Shown here one piece after another: positions 8,078 through 15,832 of a stretch of 64,000 bases of DNA. The DNA comes from Epilithonimonas caeni DSM 17710. Lineage in GTDB: Bacteria; Bacteroidota; Bacteroidia; Flavobacteriales; Weeksellaceae. The stretch spans positions 62,001 through 126,000 of the forward strand of contig NZ_AUFK01000019.1 of NCBI RefSeq assembly GCF_000426465.1, given 5' to 3'. Each line of letters begins with the position of its first letter. Position 1 is the first letter of the stretch. A program made the translations under genes and the position numbers. The notes under the pieces were generated by a model, which was not told the origin of the DNA, made no database searches, and saw only the letters and a program-made list of their open reading frames with translations.

Positions 8078-8524
8078 ATGGAAAAACGTATCAACATCCA
8101 CGCAACAGAACCTCAAGCTTACAAAGCAATGTTAGGACTCGAAGGTTATCTTGCTCAGTCGGAAATTTCAAAGACGATTAAAGAGCTCATCAAAATCAGA
8201 GCTTCCCAAATCAATGGTTGTGCCTATTGTCTGGATATGCACACCAAAGACGCTATCAAATATGGCGAAACTGCTGAAAGGATCTTCCTGGTAAGTGCTT
8301 GGCACGAAGCAGACAAATTCTTCACAGAAGAGGAAAAAGTGGCGCTTAAAATGACCGAAGAAATCACATTGATCAGCCAAAACGGTCTTAGTGATGAGAC
8401 TTATCAAAAAGCAAAATCTATCTTCTCCGAGAAACAAATCGCTGAAATCATTATGGCAATTGTAACCATCAATTCCTGGAACAGAATTGCATTAAGTACA
8501 AAACTGGAAATTGGTGAATTTTAA
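8078..8524 (+). CDS. AhpD-like alkylhydroperoxidase / carboxymuconolactone decarboxylase family
   Basis: A 148-residue all-helical AhpD-fold protein. The redox motif is C48-x-x-C51 followed by H55 (NGCAYCLDMH), which in AhpD-type enzymes reduces peroxides using a thiol donor. ATG at 8078 (MEKRINIHATEP) is chosen over a TTG ten codons upstream because it matches the usual family N-terminus. The gene follows a Crp/Fnr regulator, consistent with an oxidative or electrophile stress unit. A hairpin begins at the stop codon. Confidence 0.88.
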   Translation: MEKRINIHATEPQAYKAMLGLEGYLAQSEISKTIKELIKIRASQINGCAYCLDMHTKDAIKYGETAERIFLVSAWHEADKFFTEEEKVALKMTEEITLISQNGLSDETYQKAKSIFSEKQIAEIIMAIVTINSWNRIALSTKLEIGEF

Positions 8525-8527
8525 CCA

Positions 8528-8567
8528 AAAAGGTCTCGATGTCTTACCAAAAACGTCGAGACCTTTT
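8528..8567 (+). terminator. Hairpin after the AhpD-like gene
   Basis: A 12-bp perfect stem, AAAAGGTCTCGA / TCGAGACCTTTT, with a 16-base interior. It starts four bases after the stop and the right arm ends in TTTT, so it can act as a terminator. Confidence 0.65.
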
Positions 8568-8570
8568 GAT

Positions 8571-8633
8571 GAAAACGACGGGAGGTTTTGGACAAAACGA
8601 CAGGAGGTTTTAGGTAAAAGGTCCTGTCGTTTT
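8571..8633. repeat. Tandem 22-base repeat with second hairpin
   Basis: Two adjacent near-identical units, GAAAACGACGGGAGGTTTTG (8571-8590) and CAAAACGACAGGAGGTTTTA (8593-8612). The second also forms a 12-bp stem with 8622-8633 (AAAACGACAGGA / TCCTGTCGTTTT). Confidence 0.7.
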
Positions 8634-8684
8634 TATGAAATCTGCAAACGTCCTGTTCATCGGACTTTCAGAAGCTGCTTTTCT

Positions 8685-8806
8685 TCAGGAGATAGCATTA
8701 TTGAAAGTTTTCTCAAGGCTCAGTTTTTATTGTCAATTTTCGAAGCAAATGTTCTGATGATTTTCAGGGCCAGAATTTCATCATCCATGGCAATTGCTTT
8801 TATCAT
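8685..8806 (-). pseudogene. LytTR-type response regulator, N-terminal remnant with frameshift
   Basis: Reading leftward from ATG at 8806, three bases after the kinase stop, the frame gives MIKAIAMDDEILALKIIRTF, the classic start of a LytR/AlgR-type receiver (acidic pair DDE). It stops at a TGA after residue 28. Shifting frame at the T5 run (8724-8728, a run of A on the coding strand) continues the receiver as LSLEKTFNNAIS before another stop. The phosphoacceptor Asp region, the rest of the receiver and the LytTR DNA-binding domain are missing; the sequence to the left is the hairpin/repeat block. This is a decayed partner of the adjacent kinase. Confidence 0.75.
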
Positions 8807-8809
8807 ACG

Positions 8810-9985
8810 CTAAGAACCGAGATCAAGGTCTAGCTCTATAAAGTATGATTTCTTATTTTCTTCGATCTTCAGAGAATATTTTCCCTGGTAAAGTTTTTCC
8901 AGACGTTCCGTCGTATTTTTCATACCCAGTTTTGTGGATTCGTCCGTAACGGAATGATTAACGATATTATTAAAAACCTTGAAATTCAGTTTTTCCCCAT
9001 CAAGCTTCACATCAATTGATATTTTTGAGTATTCTTCTGCATTATAACCATATCTGAAGGCATTTTCAATGAAGTTCAAAAGAATCATCGGAACGATTCT
9101 AACCTCATCTGTAACTCCATTTTCTGTGTAAGTAAAATCTAGGCTATTATCCGTTCTTATAAGCTGCAATGCTAAATAATCCTTGATATAGAATAACTCT
9201 TTGGAGAGCGGCACAAAATCACTTTCGCTCTCTTCCAAGATATAGCGCATTACATTGGAAAGTTTCAGAACTCCTTCCGATGCATCATCAGGTTTTATCA
9301 AAATCAGAGAATAAATAGAATCAAGTGTATTGAAAAGAAAATCTGGTTGAAGCTGATAACGGAGATTTAGCAGATCTGCTTTGGCCCTGGCACGTTCCAT
9401 CTCTTTTCTTTTTATAGACTGGTGTAGAAAAAATGAGCTGAGAAAGGAAAATAAGAACGGTAAAATCCCGGACACGTATTTTCTAGAAAAAGAGTCTTCT
9501 TTGCCCATCAATTTTGGAGGAGGAAAACCCTTTCTATGAGGTCGCATTTTGGATGGTGGCTCCAGATACTCTTTTTCAAAATATGCTCTCTTTTGTGGGG
9601 AAACATATTCTAGTGGCGGTGGAAAATCTTCAGATCTGATATGGATTTTTTTATCATTCGATATCTGATCCTGGAAAAAATTGAAACGAAGACTACGGTG
9701 ATTATCCGGAAAAATAAAAAATGGAAGCGTGCAGATCCATATATAGGAAACAAAAATACCGACCCAATAAAGCAAAAGTTTCCTCTTGTCATATAATTTT
9801 GGCAGAAGAAAAAACAAATTCAGATAGAAAAAAACGATGAGAAGAACATATCTGGAAAAATCTCTCTGGAAAAAGGTCGAGCCCAACAAACGCAAACTAC
9901 TATCTAATTCCGGCGACGATAAGACTGGAATCAACAAAAGAAGTAAGATCAATACAATGTGATAATAGATATTTTTGTTTTTCAC
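8810..9985 (-). CDS. LytS/YehU-type sensor histidine kinase, phosphoacceptor His replaced by Asp
   Basis: A 391-residue membrane protein: four hydrophobic segments in the first 90 residues and again near 165-185, then a His_kinase/HATPase module. The family motif around the phosphorylated His, normally NPHFLFN, reads QPDFLFN here (Asp215, codon GAT, one base from CAT). Further on are an N-box-like NFIENAFRYG and a C-terminal KLGMKNTTERLEKLY matching the G-box region. The start is GTG at 9985; an in-frame TAG lies just upstream and no ATG fits. The response regulator gene downstream is a fragment. The protein probably cannot phosphorylate by the usual route, though a stop-free frame suggests recent loss or another role. 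Confidence 0.82.
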   Translation of the reverse strand: MKNKNIYYHIVLILLLLLIPVLSSPELDSSLRLLGSTFFQRDFSRYVLLIVFFYLNLFFLLPKLYDKRKLLLYWVGIFVSYIWICTLPFFIFPDNHRSLRFNFFQDQISNDKKIHIRSEDFPPPLEYVSPQKRAYFEKEYLEPPSKMRPHRKGFPPPKLMGKEDSFSRKYVSGILPFLFSFLSSFFLHQSIKRKEMERARAKADLLNLRYQLQPDFLFNTLDSIYSLILIKPDDASEGVLKLSNVMRYILEESESDFVPLSKELFYIKDYLALQLIRTDNSLDFTYTENGVTDEVRIVPMILLNFIENAFRYGYNAEEYSKISIDVKLDGEKLNFKVFNNIVNHSVTDESTKLGMKNTTERLEKLYQGKYSLKIEENKKSYFIELDLDLGS

Positions 9986-10096
9986 AGAAACCTATTTTAA
10001 TAAGAATTCTATAATTAATCGCACAATTCTTAAAATAGTTACAATTAAATTATTAGATCTGCAAAACGAAGTTAATGAAAAAAAATACTTCAAAAC

Positions 10097-10127
10097 AAAA
10101 AACGCTTCCAAGTTTGGAAACGTCTTT
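10097..10127 (-). terminator. Terminator after the M3 peptidase gene
   Basis: On the minus strand ACGTTTCC and GGAAGCGT pair (one G-T pair) and are followed by a T-rich run. It lies just downstream of the M3 peptidase stop at 10147. Confidence 0.65.
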
Positions 10128-10146
10128 TATAAATTTTATTCATGTC

Positions 10147-12285
10147 TTATTTGATGAAACCCCTGCTTCTAAGAAGTGGTTTTATATCGGCTTTGTGACC
10201 CGTAAACTCTTCAAAAGCCTTGTTCAGATCTACACTGTTACCAACTGAAAGAATATACTTTCTAAATCTGTCGCCATTCTCTCTCTTGATCCCGCCGTTA
10301 GCTTTTATCCATTCCCAAGCATCAGAATCCAAGGTCTCTGACCAAAGATAAGCATAATATCCAGCAGAATACCCACCGCCCCAAATATGTGCAAAATAAG
10401 GCGTGTGATATCTTGGCGGAACTTGTGGAACTAACAATCCGTATCTGGACAAAGCTTGTTTTTCAAAATCAAGAACAGGGATCAGCTGGCTGTCAGAAGT
10501 CACTGTATGCCAGTTCATATCCAAAGTCGCTGCGGCTACCAGTTCTGTTGTTGCGTAACCCTGGTTGAAGTTTGACGCTTTCTTGATTTTGTCTATCAAA
10601 GCTTGAGGCATCGGCTGCTTGGTCTGATAATGCAAAGCATAATTTTTCAGAATTTCCGGCTCCAATGCAAAATGCTCATTGATCTGGGACGGAAATTCCA
10701 CAAAGTCTCTCGGTGTATTAGCTCCCGAAATGGATGCATATTTCTGGTTGGCAAACAAGCCGTGTAAAGTATGCCCAAACTCGTGGAACATTGTCTCCAC
10801 ATCGTCATAAGAAATCAAAGAAGGTTTTCCTGGCGCAGGTTTCTGATAATTGAAAACATTTACTATGACCGGCTTTTGTCCCAACAGATGAGACTGGGGA
10901 ACAAAATTGTTCATCCAGGCACCACCGCTTTTGTTACTTCTTGTATAAAAATCAAGATAATATAATGCTAAAGATTTGCCGTCTCGGTCGAAAACCTCAT
11001 AGGCCACAACATCCGGATGATAAACAGGAAGGTCTTTTCTTTCCTTAAAAGTGATTCCGTAGAATTGTTCCGCAGCATAGAAAACCCCTTTTTCCAAAAC
11101 AGTTGTTACCTCAAAATAAGGTTTGATCTCGTTCTCATCGAGGTCATATTTTGCTTTTCTAACCTGTTCAGAATAGAAATTCCAATCCCAAGGCTCCACT
11201 TTGAAACCACCATTCTGAGAATCGATCAAGTCCTGGATTTCTTTTGCTTCACGATTCGCTGTTTCAACTGCAGGTTTTGCCAATTGTGCCAAAAGTCCCA
11301 TTGCAGCCTCCGGCGTTTTTGCCATTTGGTCTTGCAGACTCCATTCAGCGAAGTTTTTCTTTCCGAACAATTGTGCTTTTTGCAATCTTAATTTTGCTAA
11401 TTTCTCAACCGTTTCGCGCGTATCATTCTCGTCACCTTTTTCTGCTCTTGTCCAAGATGCTTTGAAGAGTTTTTCTCTAGTTGCTCTATTTTTGAGGTTC
11501 TGCAAAAGAGGTTGTTGTGTTGTATTCTGCAGAGCCAAAAGATATTTTCCTTTTTGTCCGGCTTGTTCCGCATCTGTTGCAGCAGCAGCAATTTCATCAG
11601 CAGAAAGTCCGTCCAACTCCTTGACATCAGAGATCAGAACTCCTCCCTTTTTTCTGGCTTCCAGCAATTTGCTGCTGAATTGTGTTGCCAAAGTGGCCAA
11701 TTGCTGGTTGATCTCCTTCAGTTTTTCCTTTTTATCAACAGAAAGATTGGCTCCGGCCAATTCAAAATTGGTAATGTAAAATTCCGTCAATCTTTTGCTT
11801 TCTGGGTCTAATTTATCCGTTTCAACAACTTTTAATTTTTTGTAAAGCTTATCATTCAAATAGATCTTATCCGAGTGGGAGGCAAAAATCGGTGCATATT
11901 CTTCTTCTAATTTCTGAAGATTATCATTCGTATTAGAACTTGTCAAATTGTAGAAAAGAATCGTTGCTCTTCCAAGTATTTCCCCACTATTCTCCAAAGC
12001 TAAAACCGTATTCTCAAAAGTTGGGGAAGCTTTGTCATTTACAATTTTATCGATGTTGGCCAATTGCTCTTTCAAACCAGATTCAAAAGCGGGTTTGAAA
12101 TGTTCATCCTTTATTTTATCAAATTCCGGAGCTTGATACTGCAACGGACTTTTTTTAAGAAATGGATTGTCTTTCATAGATTTTTCTGTGATAGCAGAAG
12201 CTTTTTTCTGCTGAGCATTTATCATCATATTTCCTGCACCAAATGCAATGAATGTGACAAGTAAGGTGGTTTTTATTTCCTTCAT
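10147..12285 (-). CDS. M3 family zinc metallopeptidase (oligopeptidase A / Dcp-like), exported
   Basis: A 712-residue M3 peptidase with an N-terminal signal peptide (MKEIKTTLLVTFIAFGAG to INAQ). The zinc site is H501-E502-F503-G504-H505 within MFHEFGHTLHGLF, with the third ligand expected about 28 residues later, consistent with SQINEH. The length and the PQVPPRYHTPYFAHIWGGGY segment fit peptidyl-dipeptidase Dcp / oligopeptidase A, which cleave short peptides. Periplasmic location is inferred from the signal. ATG at 12285 is used; an upstream in-frame start at 12336 would bury the signal peptide and overlap the PhyH gene. Only five bases separate it from the PhyH stop, so the two may be co-transcribed. 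Confidence 0.9.
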   Translation of the reverse strand: MKEIKTTLLVTFIAFGAGNMMINAQQKKASAITEKSMKDNPFLKKSPLQYQAPEFDKIKDEHFKPAFESGLKEQLANIDKIVNDKASPTFENTVLALENSGEILGRATILFYNLTSSNTNDNLQKLEEEYAPIFASHSDKIYLNDKLYKKLKVVETDKLDPESKRLTEFYITNFELAGANLSVDKKEKLKEINQQLATLATQFSSKLLEARKKGGVLISDVKELDGLSADEIAAAATDAEQAGQKGKYLLALQNTTQQPLLQNLKNRATREKLFKASWTRAEKGDENDTRETVEKLAKLRLQKAQLFGKKNFAEWSLQDQMAKTPEAAMGLLAQLAKPAVETANREAKEIQDLIDSQNGGFKVEPWDWNFYSEQVRKAKYDLDENEIKPYFEVTTVLEKGVFYAAEQFYGITFKERKDLPVYHPDVVAYEVFDRDGKSLALYYLDFYTRSNKSGGAWMNNFVPQSHLLGQKPVIVNVFNYQKPAPGKPSLISYDDVETMFHEFGHTLHGLFANQKYASISGANTPRDFVEFPSQINEHFALEPEILKNYALHYQTKQPMPQALIDKIKKASNFNQGYATTELVAAATLDMNWHTVTSDSQLIPVLDFEKQALSRYGLLVPQVPPRYHTPYFAHIWGGGYSAGYYAYLWSETLDSDAWEWIKANGGIKRENGDRFRKYILSVGNSVDLNKAFEEFTGHKADIKPLLRSRGFIK

Positions 12286-12290
12286 ATATT

Positions 12291-13226
12291 TTAATTTTCG
12301 AAAAGAGCTGGTCTTTGGGTAATTTCGTGATAACAAACCGAGTTTTCATCAAAAAAATGAAACACCATACTTTTTCGAGTTTTATCTTTATTGGTATGCG
12401 GTTCTCCTCCATGTAAAACATTGGCATGCCAGATCAGCATATCTCCTTTTTTACATTCGAAGATTTCTTTTTTAAGGTCTAATTCTTTAACTTTTTCCTG
12501 GAGCATCAATTCGTAACCTTTGTTTCCTTTATTGCCCAGCATCCAAAAATTACCTTCATTGTCGTAATCAGAGTTCATATAATAAGGTAATTTGTGACTT
12601 TTGGGATAATAATGAAGTGCGCCCTGATCAGCCTTTATATCTTCCAGCGCAATCCATACACCGATCAGTCCACCAACTGGGAATGTGGTCATATGGATAC
12701 TATCCGAATGTGTTTTCTGCTGGCTTCCATTAATAAAATTGATACTTTGAAAGAGCTTGGTCTTTCCATCTAATAAAATATCGAGCAGGTCTAATAAAGA
12801 TTTCTCCAAACCTATTTCCTTGATAATTTCTGACTTATGCAGAGCAAACATGAGTTTATTTCCATATTTGAATTTAATCTCGTTGCTATCCAGAAGTTTC
12901 TGAATCTCCGAATTAACTTGATCGGCTTGCTCTGCCGATATAAAACTTTTGATAACACTGTACCCATTATCAAAAAAATGCAAAAGACTTTGCTGATTTT
13001 CCACGGTCTGATCTTTATAGAAATCTGTTTTGAGAATGGCCTCAGTATCTTCCTTTCTTACAAATTGAGATTCTATTTTTCTAAAGTCCTTGCTAGAAAT
13101 AGGAGAAAAATAACTTTTGTTGATTTTGTATTTTTTGTAAAGAGGAATATTGTGCTGTAATTTCTTTTTATTGAAAATATTGAAAAATGCGTAGCTTAAT
13201 TTACTGTTCTTAATCAACGAGATCAT
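12291..13226 (-). CDS. Phytanoyl-CoA dioxygenase (PhyH) family protein
   Basis: Fe(II)/2-oxoglutarate-dependent oxygenase of 311 residues. The metal triad is visible as H173-S-D175 (KTHSDSIHM) and the distal His in NVLHGGEPH. Arg in KTRKSMVFHF would bind 2-oxoglutarate. The aromatic-rich GALHYYPKSHKLPYY segment is typical of PhyH enzymes acting on small molecules. The substrate cannot be told from sequence. The first 90 residues are Lys/Phe-rich and not clearly part of the fold. The gene lies five bases upstream of the M3 peptidase gene and downstream of the antiporter gene on the same strand. Confidence 0.82.
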   Translation of the reverse strand: MISLIKNSKLSYAFFNIFNKKKLQHNIPLYKKYKINKSYFSPISSKDFRKIESQFVRKEDTEAILKTDFYKDQTVENQQSLLHFFDNGYSVIKSFISAEQADQVNSEIQKLLDSNEIKFKYGNKLMFALHKSEIIKEIGLEKSLLDLLDILLDGKTKLFQSINFINGSQQKTHSDSIHMTTFPVGGLIGVWIALEDIKADQGALHYYPKSHKLPYYMNSDYDNEGNFWMLGNKGNKGYELMLQEKVKELDLKKEIFECKKGDMLIWHANVLHGGEPHTNKDKTRKSMVFHFFDENSVCYHEITQRPALFEN

Positions 13227-13282
13227 GGATTCTTATTTTTACCAAATTTAAAAAAATAATTATTTATAAACGTTATAAACAA

Positions 13283-15133
13283 TTATTTATCTTCGTCGTC
13301 TTCCCCACTCCAGTGGTTTTCCTCGAAAGAAATACTGTCCAGAGCCAACAACTCGGCCTCACGCTCCAGAGATTCGCGAAGTGTAAATGTGATCATCTCT
13401 TTATCCTTCTCTTTCGCCAATCTTCTCGTCATGGCTTTGTCAATCAGCATAAAACGCTTGCCCATTCTGCGGGCAGTATATTTTCTCATCCCGTTCTCCT
13501 GCAGAATGTCGACCGCCATATCCACAGCAGTCCCCAGTGTCTCCCTATAGATATGACTGACATTCTTATTAAGGAAATCGTAGGCATCCAAACGGTTTTT
13601 GGCCCTTACAAATATCTTGAGTCCGGGATAATTTTCTTTGGCGTAATCCACCAGAAATCTATTTTTCTCCGGGTCATCCAGACAAAGCACAAGAAGTTCC
13701 GCATCCTCTATTCCTGCAGCTCTTAACAAAGCCGGCTTTGTTGCATCACCGTAATATACGTTAAAACCATTCGACCTCAAAAGAGCGACCCTGTCCGGGT
13801 CATTATCCAAAACCGTGGAGCGGATTCCGTTGGCTTTCAAAAGACGCCCGACCGTACTTCCAAAAAAACCGAATCCTACAATTATGATCTTACGTTGTTT
13901 GATGATTCCGAGTTCTATATTTTCCTCGGTCTTTTGCTTTATAAATCGTTTGTCCAGAATCTTCTCCTTGAAAATCAAAAGTAATGGGGACATACACATC
14001 GTGATCGCAACAATCGCCATTAATTCCGAATTTGCCTGATAATCGATCAGGTATAAACTCGCCGCGAAATTGACCAAGACAAAAGCAAATTCTCCAACTT
14101 GTGACAAAGCAAAAGCCAGAAAAAAACTTTGTTCATTGTTCATCTTGTAATACTTCCCGATTCCAAACAGAACGACAGCTTTGATAGCCAAAACAATAAA
14201 TGCCGCAGAAAAGATAAAGAAAGGCTTCGAAGCAATAATATCAAAGTTAATAGTTGCACCGACGCTTACGAAAAACACGGCCAACAATAATCCTTTGAAT
14301 GGGTCGATGTCGCTTTCCAATTCGTGGCGGAACTCACTGTTTGCAAGCATAACACCTGCGATGAAAGCACCTAAAGCAGGACTTAGTCCAACAGAAATCA
14401 TCAATTCTGAAACGCCGATAACTAGAAATAAAGAAGCGGCCGTCAATAATTCATTTAAACCAGATTTTGATACAAATCTCAGGAACGGAATGAAAATATA
14501 TTTTCCTAAAAGTATTAATGCCAAAACCCCCAGAATAACTGTAAATGGCTGTAACCATTCCGGCAGATATTGCAGTAATATTTTTTCATGCTCAGCTTGG
14601 GATAACGCTTTTTGAGACTTGGACAAGAAAGGCAATAATGCCAGAATCGGAATGACAGCAATATCCTGAAATAAAAGGATTGAAAAAGAAGATTCTCCGC
14701 TAACTGTCCTGAAAAGATTCTTTTCTTTCAAAGTCTGTAAAACAATCGCAGTGGATGACATTGCAAAACAAAGCGAGATAATGAATGACTTTTTCAATCC
14801 AAACCCTGCAATATAAAAAACAATGAAGATCCCAATGATACTTAATAACATCTGACTAAGACCCAATCCAAGAATCCGCTTTCTGATCTGCCAGAGTTTC
14901 TGAGGTTCCAGTTCCAGTCCCACCAAAAACAACAGCATGATCACGCCCAATTCCGAAGCATGCATGATATCTTCCGCATCTCTTCCTGTCAGTTGCAGAC
15001 AGAACGGACCGATCAAAATCCCACCAAGAATATATCCGATGACCGAACTCAACCCAAGTTTTTTTCCTAACGGAACCATAATAATGGCCGCTCCAAGAAA
15101 AATCAGGATTGTCATTGCAATAGAGTTCTGCAT
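13283..15133 (-). CDS. CPA2 K+/H+ antiporter, KefB/KefC-like
   Basis: A 616-residue integral membrane protein. About 12 hydrophobic segments occupy residues 1-385 (Na_H_Exchanger fold; for example GYILGGILIGPFCLQL and SVGLSPALGAFIAGVMLANS). A cytosolic Rossmann domain of TrkA-N type follows near residues 405-530 (KIIIVGFGFFGSTVGRLL, then VLDNDPDRV). This is the Kef arrangement, releasing K+ in exchange for H+ under ligand control, often as protection against electrophiles. Its start abuts the stop of a KefF-like gene (TAGATG), so the two form a translationally coupled pair. Confidence 0.9.
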   Translation of the reverse strand: MQNSIAMTILIFLGAAIIMVPLGKKLGLSSVIGYILGGILIGPFCLQLTGRDAEDIMHASELGVIMLLFLVGLELEPQKLWQIRKRILGLGLSQMLLSIIGIFIVFYIAGFGLKKSFIISLCFAMSSTAIVLQTLKEKNLFRTVSGESSFSILLFQDIAVIPILALLPFLSKSQKALSQAEHEKILLQYLPEWLQPFTVILGVLALILLGKYIFIPFLRFVSKSGLNELLTAASLFLVIGVSELMISVGLSPALGAFIAGVMLANSEFRHELESDIDPFKGLLLAVFFVSVGATINFDIIASKPFFIFSAAFIVLAIKAVVLFGIGKYYKMNNEQSFFLAFALSQVGEFAFVLVNFAASLYLIDYQANSELMAIVAITMCMSPLLLIFKEKILDKRFIKQKTEENIELGIIKQRKIIIVGFGFFGSTVGRLLKANGIRSTVLDNDPDRVALLRSNGFNVYYGDATKPALLRAAGIEDAELLVLCLDDPEKNRFLVDYAKENYPGLKIFVRAKNRLDAYDFLNKNVSHIYRETLGTAVDMAVDILQENGMRKYTARRMGKRFMLIDKAMTRRLAKEKDKEMITFTLRESLEREAELLALDSISFEENHWSGEDDEDK

Positions 15134-15658
15134 CTATTCTATTTTTAGTATTTCCGATAATTCCTCACACTGCAGATCAAGCTCTGCGTCGTTCAAATTA
15201 TCCGCGTTATAGATGATATGTATTTTTTTAAGGTCAATATTGTTGACTTGTAAGGAAACCTTGAGTCCGGAAAGTAATTCCTCTACTCCTATTTTATATT
15301 TTCCCTCTTTAGCATAATTGTTTTCTCTCCCACCCACACTTGTGATAATCAAAGCGTCTTTTCCGGAAAGAATATTAATTCCATTCTCAGAAACCCAGCG
15401 CATATCAAAAACTTCATCTATCCAAAGTTTCAGCAATGGCGGAAGTCCGAACCAAATGATAGGAAAATGGAAAATAATCCTTTCGTATTCTACGATTCTT
15501 TTCCTTTCCCGAAAAGGCTGGATATGAAAATCGGGATAATCCTCATACAAATCCCGAAATGTGACATTGTCCATATTTTCATAACATTCTAACAATCTAA
15601 CATTTGTGGTAGAATGTTCGAAGTAAGGATGCGCAAATAGAACCAATGTTTTTTTCAA
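15134..15658 (-). CDS. KefF-like NAD(P)H oxidoreductase, ancillary subunit of the antiporter
   Basis: A 174-residue flavodoxin-like quinone reductase, close to KefF in length (about 176). Near the N-terminus is KTLVLFAHPYFEHSTTN, the FMN phosphate-binding region. FHFPIIWFGLPPLLKLWIDE and ALIITSVGGRENNY match the KefF/MdaB family. No ATG lies in frame upstream; TTG at 15658 gives the expected N-terminus (MKKTLVLFAHP), so a TTG start is inferred. KefF binds KefC and is needed for full activity. The stop directly precedes the antiporter ATG, supporting that partnership. Confidence 0.83.
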   Translation of the reverse strand: MKKTLVLFAHPYFEHSTTNVRLLECYENMDNVTFRDLYEDYPDFHIQPFRERKRIVEYERIIFHFPIIWFGLPPLLKLWIDEVFDMRWVSENGINILSGKDALIITSVGGRENNYAKEGKYKIGVEELLSGLKVSLQVNNIDLKKIHIIYNADNLNDAELDLQCEELSEILKIE

Positions 15659-15783
15659 AGAAATCTCGATTTTCGTAAATATAGTGAATTTTTGTGTTGA
15701 TGTCAAGGTTTGGGCTGTTACGAAATTGAGAATAATTTTGTAGATGGGAATTATTGGGGATATTTGAATTTTAACAAAAAACA

Positions 15784-15811
15784 AAAAACCAGACAAAAAA
15801 TCTGGGTTTTA
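15784..15811 (-). terminator. Terminator after the TPM operon
   Basis: On the minus strand AAAACCCAGA pairs with TCTGGTTTT around a T-rich loop, followed by TTTTGTTTTTT. It lies 20 bases past the stop of the Gly-rich TPM gene. Confidence 0.65.
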
Positions 15812-15832
15812 TTTTATATTTTAATTTCTCAA

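Noticed and set aside
8511-8813. A 100-codon plus-strand frame after the AhpD-like gene.
   Set aside because: It runs through the hairpins, tandem repeats and the antisense of the regulator remnant; its product has no protein-like pattern and starts inside the preceding gene.
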